In this document: positions 46,740-56,251 of the stretch, piece by piece
How positions within the stretch are numbered: position 1 is the stretch's first letter
Layout: every line of letters starts with the position of its first letter
Assembly: GCF_000223375.1 (NCBI RefSeq)
Contig: NC_017384.1
Coordinates: forward strand, 934,097 to 998,096
Direction of reading: 5' to 3'
Length of the DNA stretch: 64,000 bases
Source: Ketogulonicigenium vulgare WSH-001
GTDB taxonomy: Bacteria > Pseudomonadota > Alphaproteobacteria > Rhodobacterales > Rhodobacteraceae
Program-made: the position numbers and the translations under genes
Notes under the pieces: model-generated
What the model was told of the DNA's origin: nothing
Database searches by the model: none
What the model saw: only the letters and a program-made list of their open reading frames with translations

Positions 46740-47446
46740 TGGCTTTGCTGGAAATCTGCGTCGACGATGCCGAGGGGCTGGCAACTGCTGTCGCGGCGGG
46801 CGCTGACCGGATCGAGCTATGTGCCGCGCTGGCCGTGGGCGGCTTGACCCCGACCGCTGGCCTGATGTTTGCTGCCGCAAGCACGGGTTGCGCCACCTAT
46901 GCGATGATCCGCCCCCGCGCCGGTGATTTCGTCTTTACCCCGGCCGAGATCGCGGTGATGGAGGGCGATATCGACGCGGCGCGCGCGGCGGGTCTGGCCG
47001 GTGTCGTGCTGGGCGCGAACCTAGCTGACGGCCGGCTTGATACAGAATTGCTTGGGCGGTTGATCCAGCGCGCGGATGGCATGGGTCTGACACTGCATCG
47101 CGCCTTTGATCTGGTGCCGGATTTCAATGCGGCAGTGGATCAAGCAGTAGCGCTGGGGTTCGAGCGGATCCTGACTTCGGGCGGCGCGACCAGCGCTGTC
47201 GCGGGCCTCGATGCGCTGCGGGATATTGTCGCCTATGCCGGTGACCGCATTTCGATCATGCCGGGCAGCGGCGTGAATGCGCAAAATGTCAGGGGGTTGC
47301 TGGCGCTGGGCGTCAGCGAAGTCCATGCCTCGGGCGGTGCGGCTTTGCCTGCGCCTGATGGGAAAGTGCTGGCGCTGGGCTTTGATGGCCCCGGGCGCAA
47401 GGCGACATCCGGTGCCGCCGTCGCGGCGCTAAAGGCAGTCCTTTAA
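46739..47446 (+). CDS. cutC: CutC-family TIM-barrel protein
   Basis: The 235-residue protein has the CutC start (LLEICVDDAEGLATAVAAGADRIELCAALAVGGLTPTAG), IRPRAGDFVFT, LTLHRAFDLVPD and ILTSGGATSA motifs. The family was named for copper homeostasis, but its biochemical role is unsettled. Here its gene overlaps a ROK kinase (TGATG) in a catabolic operon, which suggests a metabolic rather than copper role. Confidence 0.9.
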   Translation: MALLEICVDDAEGLATAVAAGADRIELCAALAVGGLTPTAGLMFAAASTGCATYAMIRPRAGDFVFTPAEIAVMEGDIDAARAAGLAGVVLGANLADGRLDTELLGRLIQRADGMGLTLHRAFDLVPDFNAAVDQAVALGFERILTSGGATSAVAGLDALRDIVAYAGDRISIMPGSGVNAQNVRGLLALGVSEVHASGGAALPAPDGKVLALGFDGPGRKATSGAAVAALKAVL

Positions 47447-47472
47447 AAAGGCGGGGTTTTCACCCCGCCTTT
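47447..47472 (+). terminator. Rho-independent terminator after cutC
   Basis: A 10-bp stem (AAAGGCGGGG with CCCCGCCTTT) and a 6-base loop start right after the stop, followed by TCTTT. It lies between cutC and mmsA, convergent genes, and can serve both. Confidence 0.88.
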
Positions 47473-47488
47473 TCTTTATTTCACAGTC

Positions 47489-48985
47489 TTACTTCATTGT
47501 GGGCATCTGGAATTCAGCGCCCTCTTTGATGCCGCTCGGCCAGCGGGCGGTGACGGTCTTGGTGCGGGTCCAGAACTTGATGGCATCCGTGCCATGCTGG
47601 TTCAGATCGCCAAAGGCCGAGGCCTTCCAGCCGCCAAAGCTGTGATAAGCCAGCGGCACCGGCACCGGCACGTTCACACCGACCATGCCGACATTCACAC
47701 GCGCCGCAAAGTCGCGCGCCGCATCGCCGTCACGGGTAAAGATCGCCGTGCCATTGCCATATTCATTGTCCATGACCAGCTTGAGCGCATCCTCATAGGT
47801 GGACGAGCGCACGACGCTGAGGACAGGGCCAAAGATTTCTTCTTTATAGATATCCATCTCGGGGGTGACGTGATCGAACAGGGTCGGGCCGACGAAATAG
47901 CCGCCTTCATAGCCCTGCAGGTTGAAATCGCGTCCATCAACGACCAGCTCGGCACCCTGCTCGATGCCCGAGGTGATCAGCGCCTTGATCTTGTCCTGGC
48001 TGGCCTTGGTGATGACCGGGCCCATTTCCGAGGCGCTATCGGTTGCCGGGCCGACCTTCAGGCTGTCAATGCGAGGGCGCAGCGCGGCGACGATACGGTC
48101 AGCCGTGCCTTCGCCCACGGGAACAGCGACGGAGACCGCCATGCAGCGCTCGCCAGCCGAGCCATAGCCCGCGCCCATCAGCGCATCGGCGGCCTTGTCC
48201 ATATCGGCGTCGGGCATGATGACCATGTGGTTTTTCGCGCCGCCAAAGGCCTGCACGCGTTTGCCATTCGCGGCAGCGCTGCCATAGACATAGCGCGCGA
48301 TCGGGGTCGAGCCGACAAAGCTGATCGCGCCGATCAGCTCGTTTTCGATAATGCCGTCGACGACCGATTTGCCGCCATGGACGACGTTCAAGATGCCCTT
48401 GGGCAGGCCGGCTTCAATTGCCAGTTCCGCCAGACGCACGGGGACCGAGGGGTCACGCTCGGACGGCTTCAGGATGAAAGCGTTGCCAGCGGCAATCGCG
48501 GGCGACAGCATCCACAGCGGGATCATCGCCGGGAAGTTGAACGGCGTGATACCTGCGCCGATACCAACGGGCTGGCGCATCGAATACATGTCGATGCCGG
48601 GGCCTGCGCCATCGGTGAATTCGCCTTTCAGCAGATGCGGGGCACCGGCGACGAATTCGGCGACTTCCAGACCGCGCTGGATATCACCCTTGGAATCCTC
48701 GACCGTTTTGCCGTGTTCCAGCGACAAAAGCGTCGCAAGCTCGTCCATGTTTTCATTGATCAGCGCGACATAGCGCATGAAAACGCGGGCGCGGCGCTGC
48801 GGGTTGGTCGCGGCCCATTTGGGCTGCGCCGCTGCGGCCGATGCGACGGCTGCGGCAAGGTCGGCGGGCGAGGCCAGCGCGACGCGGGCAATCACCTCGC
48901 CCGTGGCGGGGTTGAACACGTCCTGAAATTCGGTGCTGGCGCCGCTAGTTTCGACCCCGTCGATATAATGGCCAATGGTGCGCAT
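47489..48985 (-). CDS. mmsA: CoA-acylating methylmalonate-semialdehyde dehydrogenase
   Basis: The enzyme turns methylmalonate (or malonate) semialdehyde plus CoA to propionyl- (acetyl-) CoA in valine, thymine or inositol breakdown. It has 498 residues starting MRTIGHYIDGVE, with NFPAMIPLWMLSPAIAAGNAFILKPSE, the catalytic cysteine in GSAGERCMAVS and the late KEEIFGPVLSVVR. ATG 48985 is used; the frame runs further upstream without homology. A LysR gene is divergent. Confidence 0.92.
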   Translation of the reverse strand: MRTIGHYIDGVETSGASTEFQDVFNPATGEVIARVALASPADLAAAVASAAAAQPKWAATNPQRRARVFMRYVALINENMDELATLLSLEHGKTVEDSKGDIQRGLEVAEFVAGAPHLLKGEFTDGAGPGIDMYSMRQPVGIGAGITPFNFPAMIPLWMLSPAIAAGNAFILKPSERDPSVPVRLAELAIEAGLPKGILNVVHGGKSVVDGIIENELIGAISFVGSTPIARYVYGSAAANGKRVQAFGGAKNHMVIMPDADMDKAADALMGAGYGSAGERCMAVSVAVPVGEGTADRIVAALRPRIDSLKVGPATDSASEMGPVITKASQDKIKALITSGIEQGAELVVDGRDFNLQGYEGGYFVGPTLFDHVTPEMDIYKEEIFGPVLSVVRSSTYEDALKLVMDNEYGNGTAIFTRDGDAARDFAARVNVGMVGVNVPVPVPLAYHSFGGWKASAFGDLNQHGTDAIKFWTRTKTVTARWPSGIKEGAEFQMPTMK

Positions 48986-49084
48986 GGTCTTCTTTCCAAA
49001 AGCTGCAATTGGCAGCATGATCGCACTATGATATTTGCACATCAACGCATAATTTTCCTGTTCCGATGTGCAGAAAGTATAGTC

Positions 49085-49960
49085 ATGAATTGGGATGACG
49101 CCCGCATCTTTTTGGCCGTCGCGCGCCAAGGCCAGATTTTGGGCGCGGCAAAGGCGCTGGGGTTGAACCATGCTACTGTCGCGCGGCGTCTGTCCACGCT
49201 GGAGGACGCGCTTGGCAGCACGCTGTTCCATCGCCGCACCAATGGCACCGATCTGACAGCGGCGGGCGAGCGGTTTTTGATCCATGCCGAGGCGATGGAA
49301 AGCGCAAGCCTTGCCGCCAGCGCCATGGCGGGCGCCGATAGTGCGATCGAGGGGACAGTGCGCGTGGGCGCGCCCGATGGCTTTGGCGTCGCCTTTCTTG
49401 CCCCGCGTCTGGGCGCGCTGACCTTGCAGCACCCTAGCCTAAAGATCGAACTGGTGCCGGTCCCGCGCGCCTTTTCGCTGTCCAAGCGCGAAGCGGATAT
49501 CGCCGTCACCCTCGAGCGCCCGCGCGAGGGCCGCCTGATCGCGCGCAAGCTGACGGATTACACCTTGGGTCTTTACGCCTCGCGCGCCTATCTGGCGCGG
49601 CACGGCGCGCCCGCTGATCTGGCGGGCCTGCGGGATCACAGTTTGATCGGCTATGTCGATGATCTGATCTATGCCAGCACGCTGGATTATACCGCTGAAT
49701 TTTCAAAGGATTGGCGGTCAAGCCTGTCGATTTCATCCGCGATGGGGCAACGCGAGGCCGTGCGCGCGGGCGCGGGTATCGGCATTTTACATGCCTTTAT
49801 GGCGCGCGGCGATGCCGATCTGGTCGCGGTACTGCCGCAGCATGTCGTGCGCCGCGCCTATTGGACGGTGGTGCATGAAGATCTGCGGGCCTTGCGGCGG
49901 GTCGCGCTGGTGTCGGATTTTCTGGCCGACATTGTCCAGCGCGACCGCGCTATTTTTTAG
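49085..49960 (+). CDS. LysR-family regulator divergent from mmsA
   Basis: The 291-residue protein starts MNWDDARIFLAVARQGQILGAAKALGLNHATVARRLSTLEDALG, a LysR helix-turn-helix, and continues with an effector domain. ATG 49085 is 99 bases from the mmsA start, so it probably controls mmsA and itself. No T-N11-A site could be singled out. It converges with the GH3 gene. Confidence 0.92.
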   Translation: MNWDDARIFLAVARQGQILGAAKALGLNHATVARRLSTLEDALGSTLFHRRTNGTDLTAAGERFLIHAEAMESASLAASAMAGADSAIEGTVRVGAPDGFGVAFLAPRLGALTLQHPSLKIELVPVPRAFSLSKREADIAVTLERPREGRLIARKLTDYTLGLYASRAYLARHGAPADLAGLRDHSLIGYVDDLIYASTLDYTAEFSKDWRSSLSISSAMGQREAVRAGAGIGILHAFMARGDADLVAVLPQHVVRRAYWTVVHEDLRALRRVALVSDFLADIVQRDRAIF

Positions 49961-49976
49961 TTACACAGCCTTCAAC

Positions 49977-52424
49977 TTAGACGGGCAGCACTTGGTCGCT
50001 GACGGTGACCGTCACGCGATGGGCGATGTCACTGGCCGAGGTGCCGATGCGCAGCTCGTAATCGCCGCCCGCGACGATCCACGACTGGGTGGCGACGTCG
50101 AAATAGGCGAAATCGCGCGGCTTTAGCGGGATCAAAACCTCGCCCGTCGTGCCGGGCGTCAAAGCGATTTTGCCAAAGCCTTTCAGCTCGGACACAGGCC
50201 GCTCTACCGGCGCGGCAAGGGGTGCAATGTAAAGCTGTACCACCTCGCTGCCCGTTCGCGCGCCGGTGTTTTCGACCGCGATACGCAGCGCGCCCTGCCC
50301 CTCGCCGTCCAGATCGACCATCGGCAGGCCAAGGCTGAAATCGGTATAGGACAGGCCGTGGCCAAACGGGAACAGCGGCGCGATGCCCTGCTGTTCGTGA
50401 TAGCGATAGCCGATGAACAGCCCCTCTGTATACACGACATGGCCGTCGCGACCCGGATAGGTGCTGTCGTCATTGCCGCCCAGCGTCGGCGTGTCGCGCA
50501 GACCTTTGGGGAAGCTTTGCGGCAGTTTGCCACCGGGATAACCCGCGCCGCTGATCACATCGGCCAGCGCAAGGCCCGCCTCTTGCCCCGGATACCAGCC
50601 TTGCAACACGGCATCGACCTGATCGAGCCACGGCATTTCAACGGGACCGCCGCTTTGCAGCACGACGATGGTCTTTTTGGCGCGCGCGGCGACGGCGGCG
50701 ACCAGCGCATCCTGTGCGCCGGGCAAGGCCATGCCGGGCAGATCCCAGCCTTCGGTATCCCATTCCTCGGAACGTCCGATGCACAGGATGGTAACATCCG
50801 CCTCAGCGGCAAGATCAGCCGCCTCGGCAATCGCGGCTTCGGTTTTCACGATGCCGACGCCGACCTGATAAGCGTGGAAATGCAGATCAAAGGTCGGTTT
50901 GGTTGCGAATTCAAAGACCACCTCGACGGGCGTACCCGCTTGCAGCGTGAGATCGGCGATGACGGGATCGCAGCCCTCTTCGAACATGGTGCTGCCGCGC
51001 GTCCAGCTGTCCCAAGCCTCGACAACTTCGGCGCCGTTCACCAGCAGACGCCCGCGTCCGGTGCAATGCAGGCCAAAGCGGTAAGTGCCTGTTTCAGCAG
51101 GCGTAAAGCTGCCGCTGATACGGATCGAGTGATCCAGCTTGTCGACACCTTTGGGCAGATATTCAAGGAAGCTGGCCATGCTGGCATCGCTGTCGCTGTA
51201 GATCGGCGCGCCCGAAAGCGTGTCATTGCCGAACCATTCGCGGGTAAAACTGCCGCGCAGGATCGGCTCGAACCGGTGATTGGTGCAGCCCTCGGCATAG
51301 CTGAGGTTATCTGCGCCAAAGGCCTCGAGCATACCGTCCCACAGGCTGGTGCGACGATAGGCGTTCACGCCGGCCGAGCCGCCGCCCATGACACGCGCGG
51401 CTTTGGCATTGGGGCCGATGATGGCGATTTTCGGGGTGCCGGTCACCGGCAGCGCCGCGCCGTCGTTCTTCAGCAGCACGGCAGCGGCGGCCCCCACTTT
51501 GCGGATCAGGGCGCGGGTGCTGTCGCGCTCATTCTCGACCTCGGTGCGGGGCGCAGTCTCGTCAATCGCGCCGGTACGGATCACGAGGGTCAGGATATTC
51601 AGCGCCGCGGTGCGCACAGCATCCGCGCTGACCTCGCCTGCCGCCACCGCATCCAGCAGCGCCTGCCCGCGCCAGCGCGAGGGGCCGGGCATTTCCAGAT
51701 CAAGACCAGCGTTCACCGGCGCTGTGGTATTGCGCAGGCCGAACCAGTCGGACATAACCGCGCCGTCAAAGCCCCATTGTTTGCGCAGCACATCTGTCAA
51801 AGTCCATTCGTTATCAGCAGCATAGGTGCCATTGACCCGGTTATAGGACGACATTACAGCCCAAGCGCCACCCTCTTTCACCGCGCGCTCGAACGGGACG
51901 AAATAGAGCTCGCGCAGCGTGCGTTCATCGACGTCCGACGAATTCACCGTGCGGCGGATCTCGCTTTCATTCGCGATGAAGTGTTTCAGCGTCGCGCCGA
52001 CCTGTTTGCTTTGCAGCCCCTCGACCATCGCAATCGCCAGTTCGGCAGTCAGGATCGGGTCTTCGGAATAGCATTCAAAGTTGCGCCCGTTCAGCGGCCC
52101 GCGTTGCAGGTTGATCGTCGGGCCCAGCAGCACGCGCGCGCCTTTGTCCAGCGCCTCATCGGCCAGCGCACTGCCCAGCTCGCGCGCAAGCTCGGGCGAC
52201 CAGCTTGCGCCGATGGAAATGCCGACGGGAAAGGCGGTGGTCTTGGTGCCGCCCATAATGCCGCCCGCACCGCGCGCGCCGCTGGGGCCATCGGTCACGC
52301 CAAGCGCGCCAATGCCAAGTTCGGGAAACCCCTGCAGGTTCCACCAATCGGTGCCGGTCAGCAATTGCACCTGCTGTTCCAGCGACAGTTGATCGACCAA
52401 AGTTTCTGCACGTGTTTTAATCAT
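49977..52424 (-). CDS. GH3 beta-glucosidase with PA14 insert
   Basis: The 815-residue enzyme has a GH3 N-domain with nucleophile Asp in GAVMSDWFGLRNTT (near residue 230) and the KHFIANESEIRR motif before it. The C-domain follows (VAAVAARAKKTIVVLQSGGPVEMPWLD). A PA14 domain (about 390-520, GTYRFGLHCTGRGRLLVNG) sits between, and a fibronectin-type end closes the protein. No signal peptide: it acts on imported glycosides. Its ATG overlaps the amidase stop by 8 bases, so it is the last gene of the importer operon. Confidence 0.9.
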   Translation of the reverse strand: MIKTRAETLVDQLSLEQQVQLLTGTDWWNLQGFPELGIGALGVTDGPSGARGAGGIMGGTKTTAFPVGISIGASWSPELARELGSALADEALDKGARVLLGPTINLQRGPLNGRNFECYSEDPILTAELAIAMVEGLQSKQVGATLKHFIANESEIRRTVNSSDVDERTLRELYFVPFERAVKEGGAWAVMSSYNRVNGTYAADNEWTLTDVLRKQWGFDGAVMSDWFGLRNTTAPVNAGLDLEMPGPSRWRGQALLDAVAAGEVSADAVRTAALNILTLVIRTGAIDETAPRTEVENERDSTRALIRKVGAAAAVLLKNDGAALPVTGTPKIAIIGPNAKAARVMGGGSAGVNAYRRTSLWDGMLEAFGADNLSYAEGCTNHRFEPILRGSFTREWFGNDTLSGAPIYSDSDASMASFLEYLPKGVDKLDHSIRISGSFTPAETGTYRFGLHCTGRGRLLVNGAEVVEAWDSWTRGSTMFEEGCDPVIADLTLQAGTPVEVVFEFATKPTFDLHFHAYQVGVGIVKTEAAIAEAADLAAEADVTILCIGRSEEWDTEGWDLPGMALPGAQDALVAAVAARAKKTIVVLQSGGPVEMPWLDQVDAVLQGWYPGQEAGLALADVISGAGYPGGKLPQSFPKGLRDTPTLGGNDDSTYPGRDGHVVYTEGLFIGYRYHEQQGIAPLFPFGHGLSYTDFSLGLPMVDLDGEGQGALRIAVENTGARTGSEVVQLYIAPLAAPVERPVSELKGFGKIALTPGTTGEVLIPLKPRDFAYFDVATQSWIVAGGDYELRIGTSASDIAHRVTVTVSDQVLPV

Positions 52425-53805
52425 GGCGAGGCCAGTTCAAAATAGGGCCACGCCAATTTTCATAGGCCTTGGCAATTGAAAATACTTTCAGATCTTCAAA
52501 CCGAGACGCGACGATTTGCAACCCGATGGGCATGCCGGTGGACGAATAGCCGCAGTTGATCGAAGCGGCAGGCTGCTCGCCCATGTTCCACGGCACGGTG
52601 AAGCAAATATGTTCAAAGGGCTTTGCGGGATCGTTGGTGGGCGAGGCCCAATCCGCCGGATAGCTGACATTGGGGTTCACCGGCGACAGGATGATATCCA
52701 CCTTTTGGAACACCTCGACCGAGGTGCGGCGCATCTCGAACGTCTGGTCAAAGCCGCGTGCCACATCGACGGCACGGGCATCGCCGCCGTTTTTCGCCCA
52801 GTCATAGATATAGGGCAGGACGAGCGCCCGCTTTTCAGGCGAAAGCAATTCCATCTTGCCCCAAAAGCGCGCGCGCCATGCAACATCAAGGCCGTCCAGC
52901 ATCTCGCGCGTCAGCACGGGGGCGACGGGGATGATCTCGGCCCCATGCGCGGCGAACAGATCGGCGGCAGCCTGCACGGCGGCGATCACCTCGGGTTCGG
53001 CGTCGATACCGCAGCCCGCATCCAGCATCAGGCCGATTTTGAGCCCCCGCACATCGGCGGCTGGCACGTCCCAATCCAGCGCCTCATAGGGCAGCGAGGT
53101 CGCGTCGCGCCAATCGGGACGCGTGACGGTCGGCATGACAAAAGCCGCATCATCCACCGTCGGTGTCATCGGCCCGGCGCAGCGGCCAGTCATATAGGGG
53201 TCGATCGGCATCCGGCCCAGCGATGGCTTGAACCCAAAGAGGCCCGTCCAACCCGCAGGCAGGCGCACCGAGCCACCGATATCGGTGCCGATATGCAAGG
53301 GGCCATAGCCCGCAGCCGCCGCAGCCGCCGCACCCGCGGACGAGCCGCCGGTGTTTTCACTCAGCTTCCACGGGTTGCGGCTGAGTTGGTGAAATGTCGA
53401 CAGGCCAGAGGACAGCATGCCGTAATCGGGACAAGTGGTTTTCGCAAAAATGATCGCGCCGTCTTCTTTTAGGCGGGCTGCGGTCGGCGCGTCCTCGGTC
53501 GCGGGCACCAGATCGACGGCAGCGGTGCCCAGCGGGATCGGATCGCCCTTGGTCGCAATCAATTCCTTGACTGAAATCGGCATCCCGTCCAGACGGCCCA
53601 TCGGTGCCCCGGCCATATAGCGCGCCTCGGCGGCGCGGGCGGCGGCGAGCGATTCCTCGGGCTTAAAGGCGTAAAGCGCGCCAACCTTTGGCTCGGACGC
53701 CTCGACCCTCGTGATCAGCGCCTGCATATATTCAACGGGGGAAAGCTGCTTGTTCGTGAAAGCGGCAATCGTTTCACGGGCCGTTTTGTCTAGAATTTCA
53801 CTCAT
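52417..53805 (-). CDS. Amidase (amidase-signature family)
   Basis: The 462-residue hydrolase has the Ser-cisSer-Lys triad: lysine in MPISVKELIATKGDP, serine in the GGSSAGAAAAAAAG loop, and nucleophile serine in GTDIGGSVRLPAGW. It is cytoplasmic. The start is ATG 53805 (MSEILDKTARE); the frame opens at 53859 without homology. It lies 25 bases after the second ABC ATPase and overlaps GH3. The substrate is unknown; context suggests an amide in the imported compound. Confidence 0.9.
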   Translation of the reverse strand: MSEILDKTARETIAAFTNKQLSPVEYMQALITRVEASEPKVGALYAFKPEESLAAARAAEARYMAGAPMGRLDGMPISVKELIATKGDPIPLGTAAVDLVPATEDAPTAARLKEDGAIIFAKTTCPDYGMLSSGLSTFHQLSRNPWKLSENTGGSSAGAAAAAAAGYGPLHIGTDIGGSVRLPAGWTGLFGFKPSLGRMPIDPYMTGRCAGPMTPTVDDAAFVMPTVTRPDWRDATSLPYEALDWDVPAADVRGLKIGLMLDAGCGIDAEPEVIAAVQAAADLFAAHGAEIIPVAPVLTREMLDGLDVAWRARFWGKMELLSPEKRALVLPYIYDWAKNGGDARAVDVARGFDQTFEMRRTSVEVFQKVDIILSPVNPNVSYPADWASPTNDPAKPFEHICFTVPWNMGEQPAASINCGYSSTGMPIGLQIVASRFEDLKVFSIAKAYENWRGPILNWPRHD

Positions 53806-53830
53806 GTCACTCTGTCCAATGTGCGCGAGG

Positions 53831-54631
53831 TCACGCCTGACGGCGGGATTTGCGTCCAATCACTTCCAATGTCGGCTCGGCGGCCAAAAGGCGCTGGGTA
53901 TAGGCCTGCTGCGGCGCGTCCAGCACGGCGCGGGCAAGGCCGGTCTCGACCAGCTTGCCATGCTGCATGACGGCGACCTCGTCGCAAATTTCGTCAACAA
54001 CACCAATGTTATGCGTGATGAACATGACAGCGATGCCATGTTCATCGCGCAGGCGCAGGATCAGTTCGAGGATCTGTTTTTGCACCGTCAGATCCAGTGC
54101 GGAGGTCGCCTCATCCGCGACCAGCAGGCGCGGTTTGGTGATCAGCGCGCGGGCGATGGCGATACGCTGGCGCTGGCCGCCCGAAAATTCATGCGGAAAG
54201 CGCGAGACGTCTTTGCCAGACAGGCCCACATCCTCAAGCAGCGCGGCCACCATCTCGCGCCGCGCGGCACCTTTGGGCGCGCGGGGATCAAGATGCAGGG
54301 GCTCGGCCACGATCCGGCCCACGTCATGGCGCGGATCGAGCGAGCTATAGGGGTCTTGGAACACCATCTGAAAGTTGCGGCGCGCGGCGCGCAAGGCGGC
54401 GGGCGACAGGTCGAACAGGCTTTCGCCCGCGACGGTGACGCGTCCTGCGGTCGGCTTGTCCAGCGCCATGACGATCTTGGCCAGCGTGGACTTGCCCGAG
54501 CCGCTTTCGCCCACGACACCCAGAATGCGTCCGGGCGCCAGCGACAAAGACACGTTATCGACCGCCGTAATGGTCGAGGTGCCCAGCACGAATTGCCGCG
54601 TCAGGCTGTCGATTTTCAGGATATCATCCAT
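53831..54631 (-). CDS. Peptide-type ABC ATPase 2 (DppF-like)
   Basis: The 266-residue protein has Walker A GESGSGKST near residue 40, signature FSGGQRQRI, Walker B LLVADEATSALD and the switch histidine in MFITHNIG. Unlike most DppF proteins the Walker B reads DEA rather than DEP. It overlaps ATPase 1 by 8 bases. Confidence 0.93.
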   Translation of the reverse strand: MDDILKIDSLTRQFVLGTSTITAVDNVSLSLAPGRILGVVGESGSGKSTLAKIVMALDKPTAGRVTVAGESLFDLSPAALRAARRNFQMVFQDPYSSLDPRHDVGRIVAEPLHLDPRAPKGAARREMVAALLEDVGLSGKDVSRFPHEFSGGQRQRIAIARALITKPRLLVADEATSALDLTVQKQILELILRLRDEHGIAVMFITHNIGVVDEICDEVAVMQHGKLVETGLARAVLDAPQQAYTQRLLAAEPTLEVIGRKSRRQA

Positions 54632-55436
54632 GTTGCACCCCTTGCAGCGAGTTGCGGACGCGGCGCGGCATGGCCGAAATCAGTTTGCGGGTATAATCGT
54701 GGCTGGGCGCGCGCAACACGCGGGCGGTCTCGCCCTGCTCGATCGGATCGCCGCGATACATGACCAAGGTGCGGTCGGCGATACGGCCAATGACGCCCAA
54801 ATCATGCGAGATGAGGATCAGCGAAATCCCAAGGTCCGTCACCAGATCATCCAGAATATCAAGCACTTCGGCCTGGACGGTCACATCCAGCGCAGTGGTC
54901 GGCTCGTCCGCGATCAGCAGCTCGGGCTGCAGCGCAAGGGCGATGGCAATGCCGACGCGCTGGCGTTGACCGCCCGACATTTCATGCGGGAAACTGTCGA
55001 TCCGCTCGGAGGCACGGGGAATTTGCACCATGTTCAGCAGGCGCAGCGCCTCGGCCCGCGCCGCGGATTTGGACAGGCCCTTGTGCAGGATCAGCCCCTC
55101 GGCGATCTGATCGCCAACGCGCATGGCGGGGTTCAGAGCGGTCATCGGCTCTTGAAAGATCATGCCGATCTTGCGGCCGCGCAGCGCGCACATCCGCTTT
55201 TCGGGCAGCGTCAGGATATCCTCGCCCTCCAGCAGAATCTTGCCGCTGGTGCGGGCGGTGCGGGGCAGCAGGCCCATCGTCGCCAGCGACAACACGGATT
55301 TTCCCGAGCCGCTTTCGCCAACGATGCCAAGGGTTTCGCCCTTTTCCAGGTCAAAGCTGATGCCGTGCACCACTTCGACAGGCGCGCCGCGTTCGCGGGC
55401 AAAGGCCACGCGCAGGTCTTGAACGGATAGCATCAT
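54624..55436 (-). CDS. Peptide-type ABC ATPase 1 (DppD-like)
   Basis: The 270-residue protein has Walker A GESGSGKSV, FQEPMTALNPAMRVGDQI at the Q-loop, signature MSGGQRQRV and Walker B LLIADEPTTALD. The tail (HDYTRKLISAMP) is the oligopeptide type. It overlaps the DppC-like permease by four bases. Confidence 0.94.
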   Translation of the reverse strand: MMLSVQDLRVAFARERGAPVEVVHGISFDLEKGETLGIVGESGSGKSVLSLATMGLLPRTARTSGKILLEGEDILTLPEKRMCALRGRKIGMIFQEPMTALNPAMRVGDQIAEGLILHKGLSKSAARAEALRLLNMVQIPRASERIDSFPHEMSGGQRQRVGIAIALALQPELLIADEPTTALDVTVQAEVLDILDDLVTDLGISLILISHDLGVIGRIADRTLVMYRGDPIEQGETARVLRAPSHDYTRKLISAMPRRVRNSLQGVQHG

Positions 55437-56251
55437 GATGCTTGGCTCCTTCGCGGGTCGGTCAGATCACGCAGCCCATCGCCCAGCAGGTTCAGGCCCA
55501 GAACGGCGATACAGATGGCAAGGCCGGGGGCCAGCACCAGATGCGGCGCGGTGCTGATATAGGTCTGCGATTCAAACAGCATACGTCCCCAGCTGGGTGT
55601 CGGGGGGGCGACGCTCATGCCCAGATAGCTAAGGCCGGCTTCAGACAGGATGCCAAGGCCGGTCTGGATGGCCAGTTGCACGATCAACTGCGCGGAAATA
55701 TTCGGCAAGATATGCTGCGCAGTGATCAGCACCGGGCCTTTGCCGGCCATACGCGCCGCTTGCACGAAATCGCGCGACCAGATTTGCAGCGCCGCGCCGC
55801 GGGTGATGCGGGCGAAAACCGGCACCATGAACAGGCCAATGGCGATGATCGCCGTGCGCGGCCCGCCGCCCAGCAGCGCGCCCAGCAAGATCGCCGACAG
55901 GATCGGCGGAAAGGCGAACAGCACGCCATTCACCGCCATGACAAAGCGGTCGAACGCGCCGCCGACAGCCGCAGCCGCGACGCCGATGATTGTGCCAATC
56001 GTGCTGCCGACCAGCGTCGCCAGAAACGCGATCCCCAGCGAGGTAAACGCCCCCGCCATGATGATCGAGAACACATCGCGCCCGATCTGATCGGTGCCCA
56101 AAAGGCCCGAGACGCCCGGCCCTTTCATGCGTTGTGTGATATTCATCGCGGTCGGATCGCCCGGCGTCCAGAATTGGCTGACAATCGCCGCGCCAACGAG
56201 CGTTCCGGTAATCACCCCGCCGATAATCAGTGAGAGTGGGATCTTCTTCAT
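55433..56251 (-). CDS. Peptide-type ABC permease 2 (DppC-like)
   Basis: The 272-residue inner-membrane protein has GLLGTDQIGRDVFSIIMAGAFTSLGIAFLATLVGSTIGT and the EAA loop (DFVQAARMAGKGPVLITAQHILPNISAQLIV). It overlaps permease 1 (ATGA). Confidence 0.93.
   Translation of the reverse strand: MKKIPLSLIIGGVITGTLVGAAIVSQFWTPGDPTAMNITQRMKGPGVSGLLGTDQIGRDVFSIIMAGAFTSLGIAFLATLVGSTIGTIIGVAAAAVGGAFDRFVMAVNGVLFAFPPILSAILLGALLGGGPRTAIIAIGLFMVPVFARITRGAALQIWSRDFVQAARMAGKGPVLITAQHILPNISAQLIVQLAIQTGLGILSEAGLSYLGMSVAPPTPSWGRMLFESQTYISTAPHLVLAPGLAICIAVLGLNLLGDGLRDLTDPRRSQAS

Noticed and set aside
47594..49960. 788-codon plus frame that includes the LysR gene
   Set aside because: Only the last 291 codons match a family (LysR); the rest is antisense to mmsA.
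50358..52445. 695-codon plus frame opposite GH3
   Set aside because: Antisense to a clear GH3 enzyme; arginine/histidine-rich without homology.
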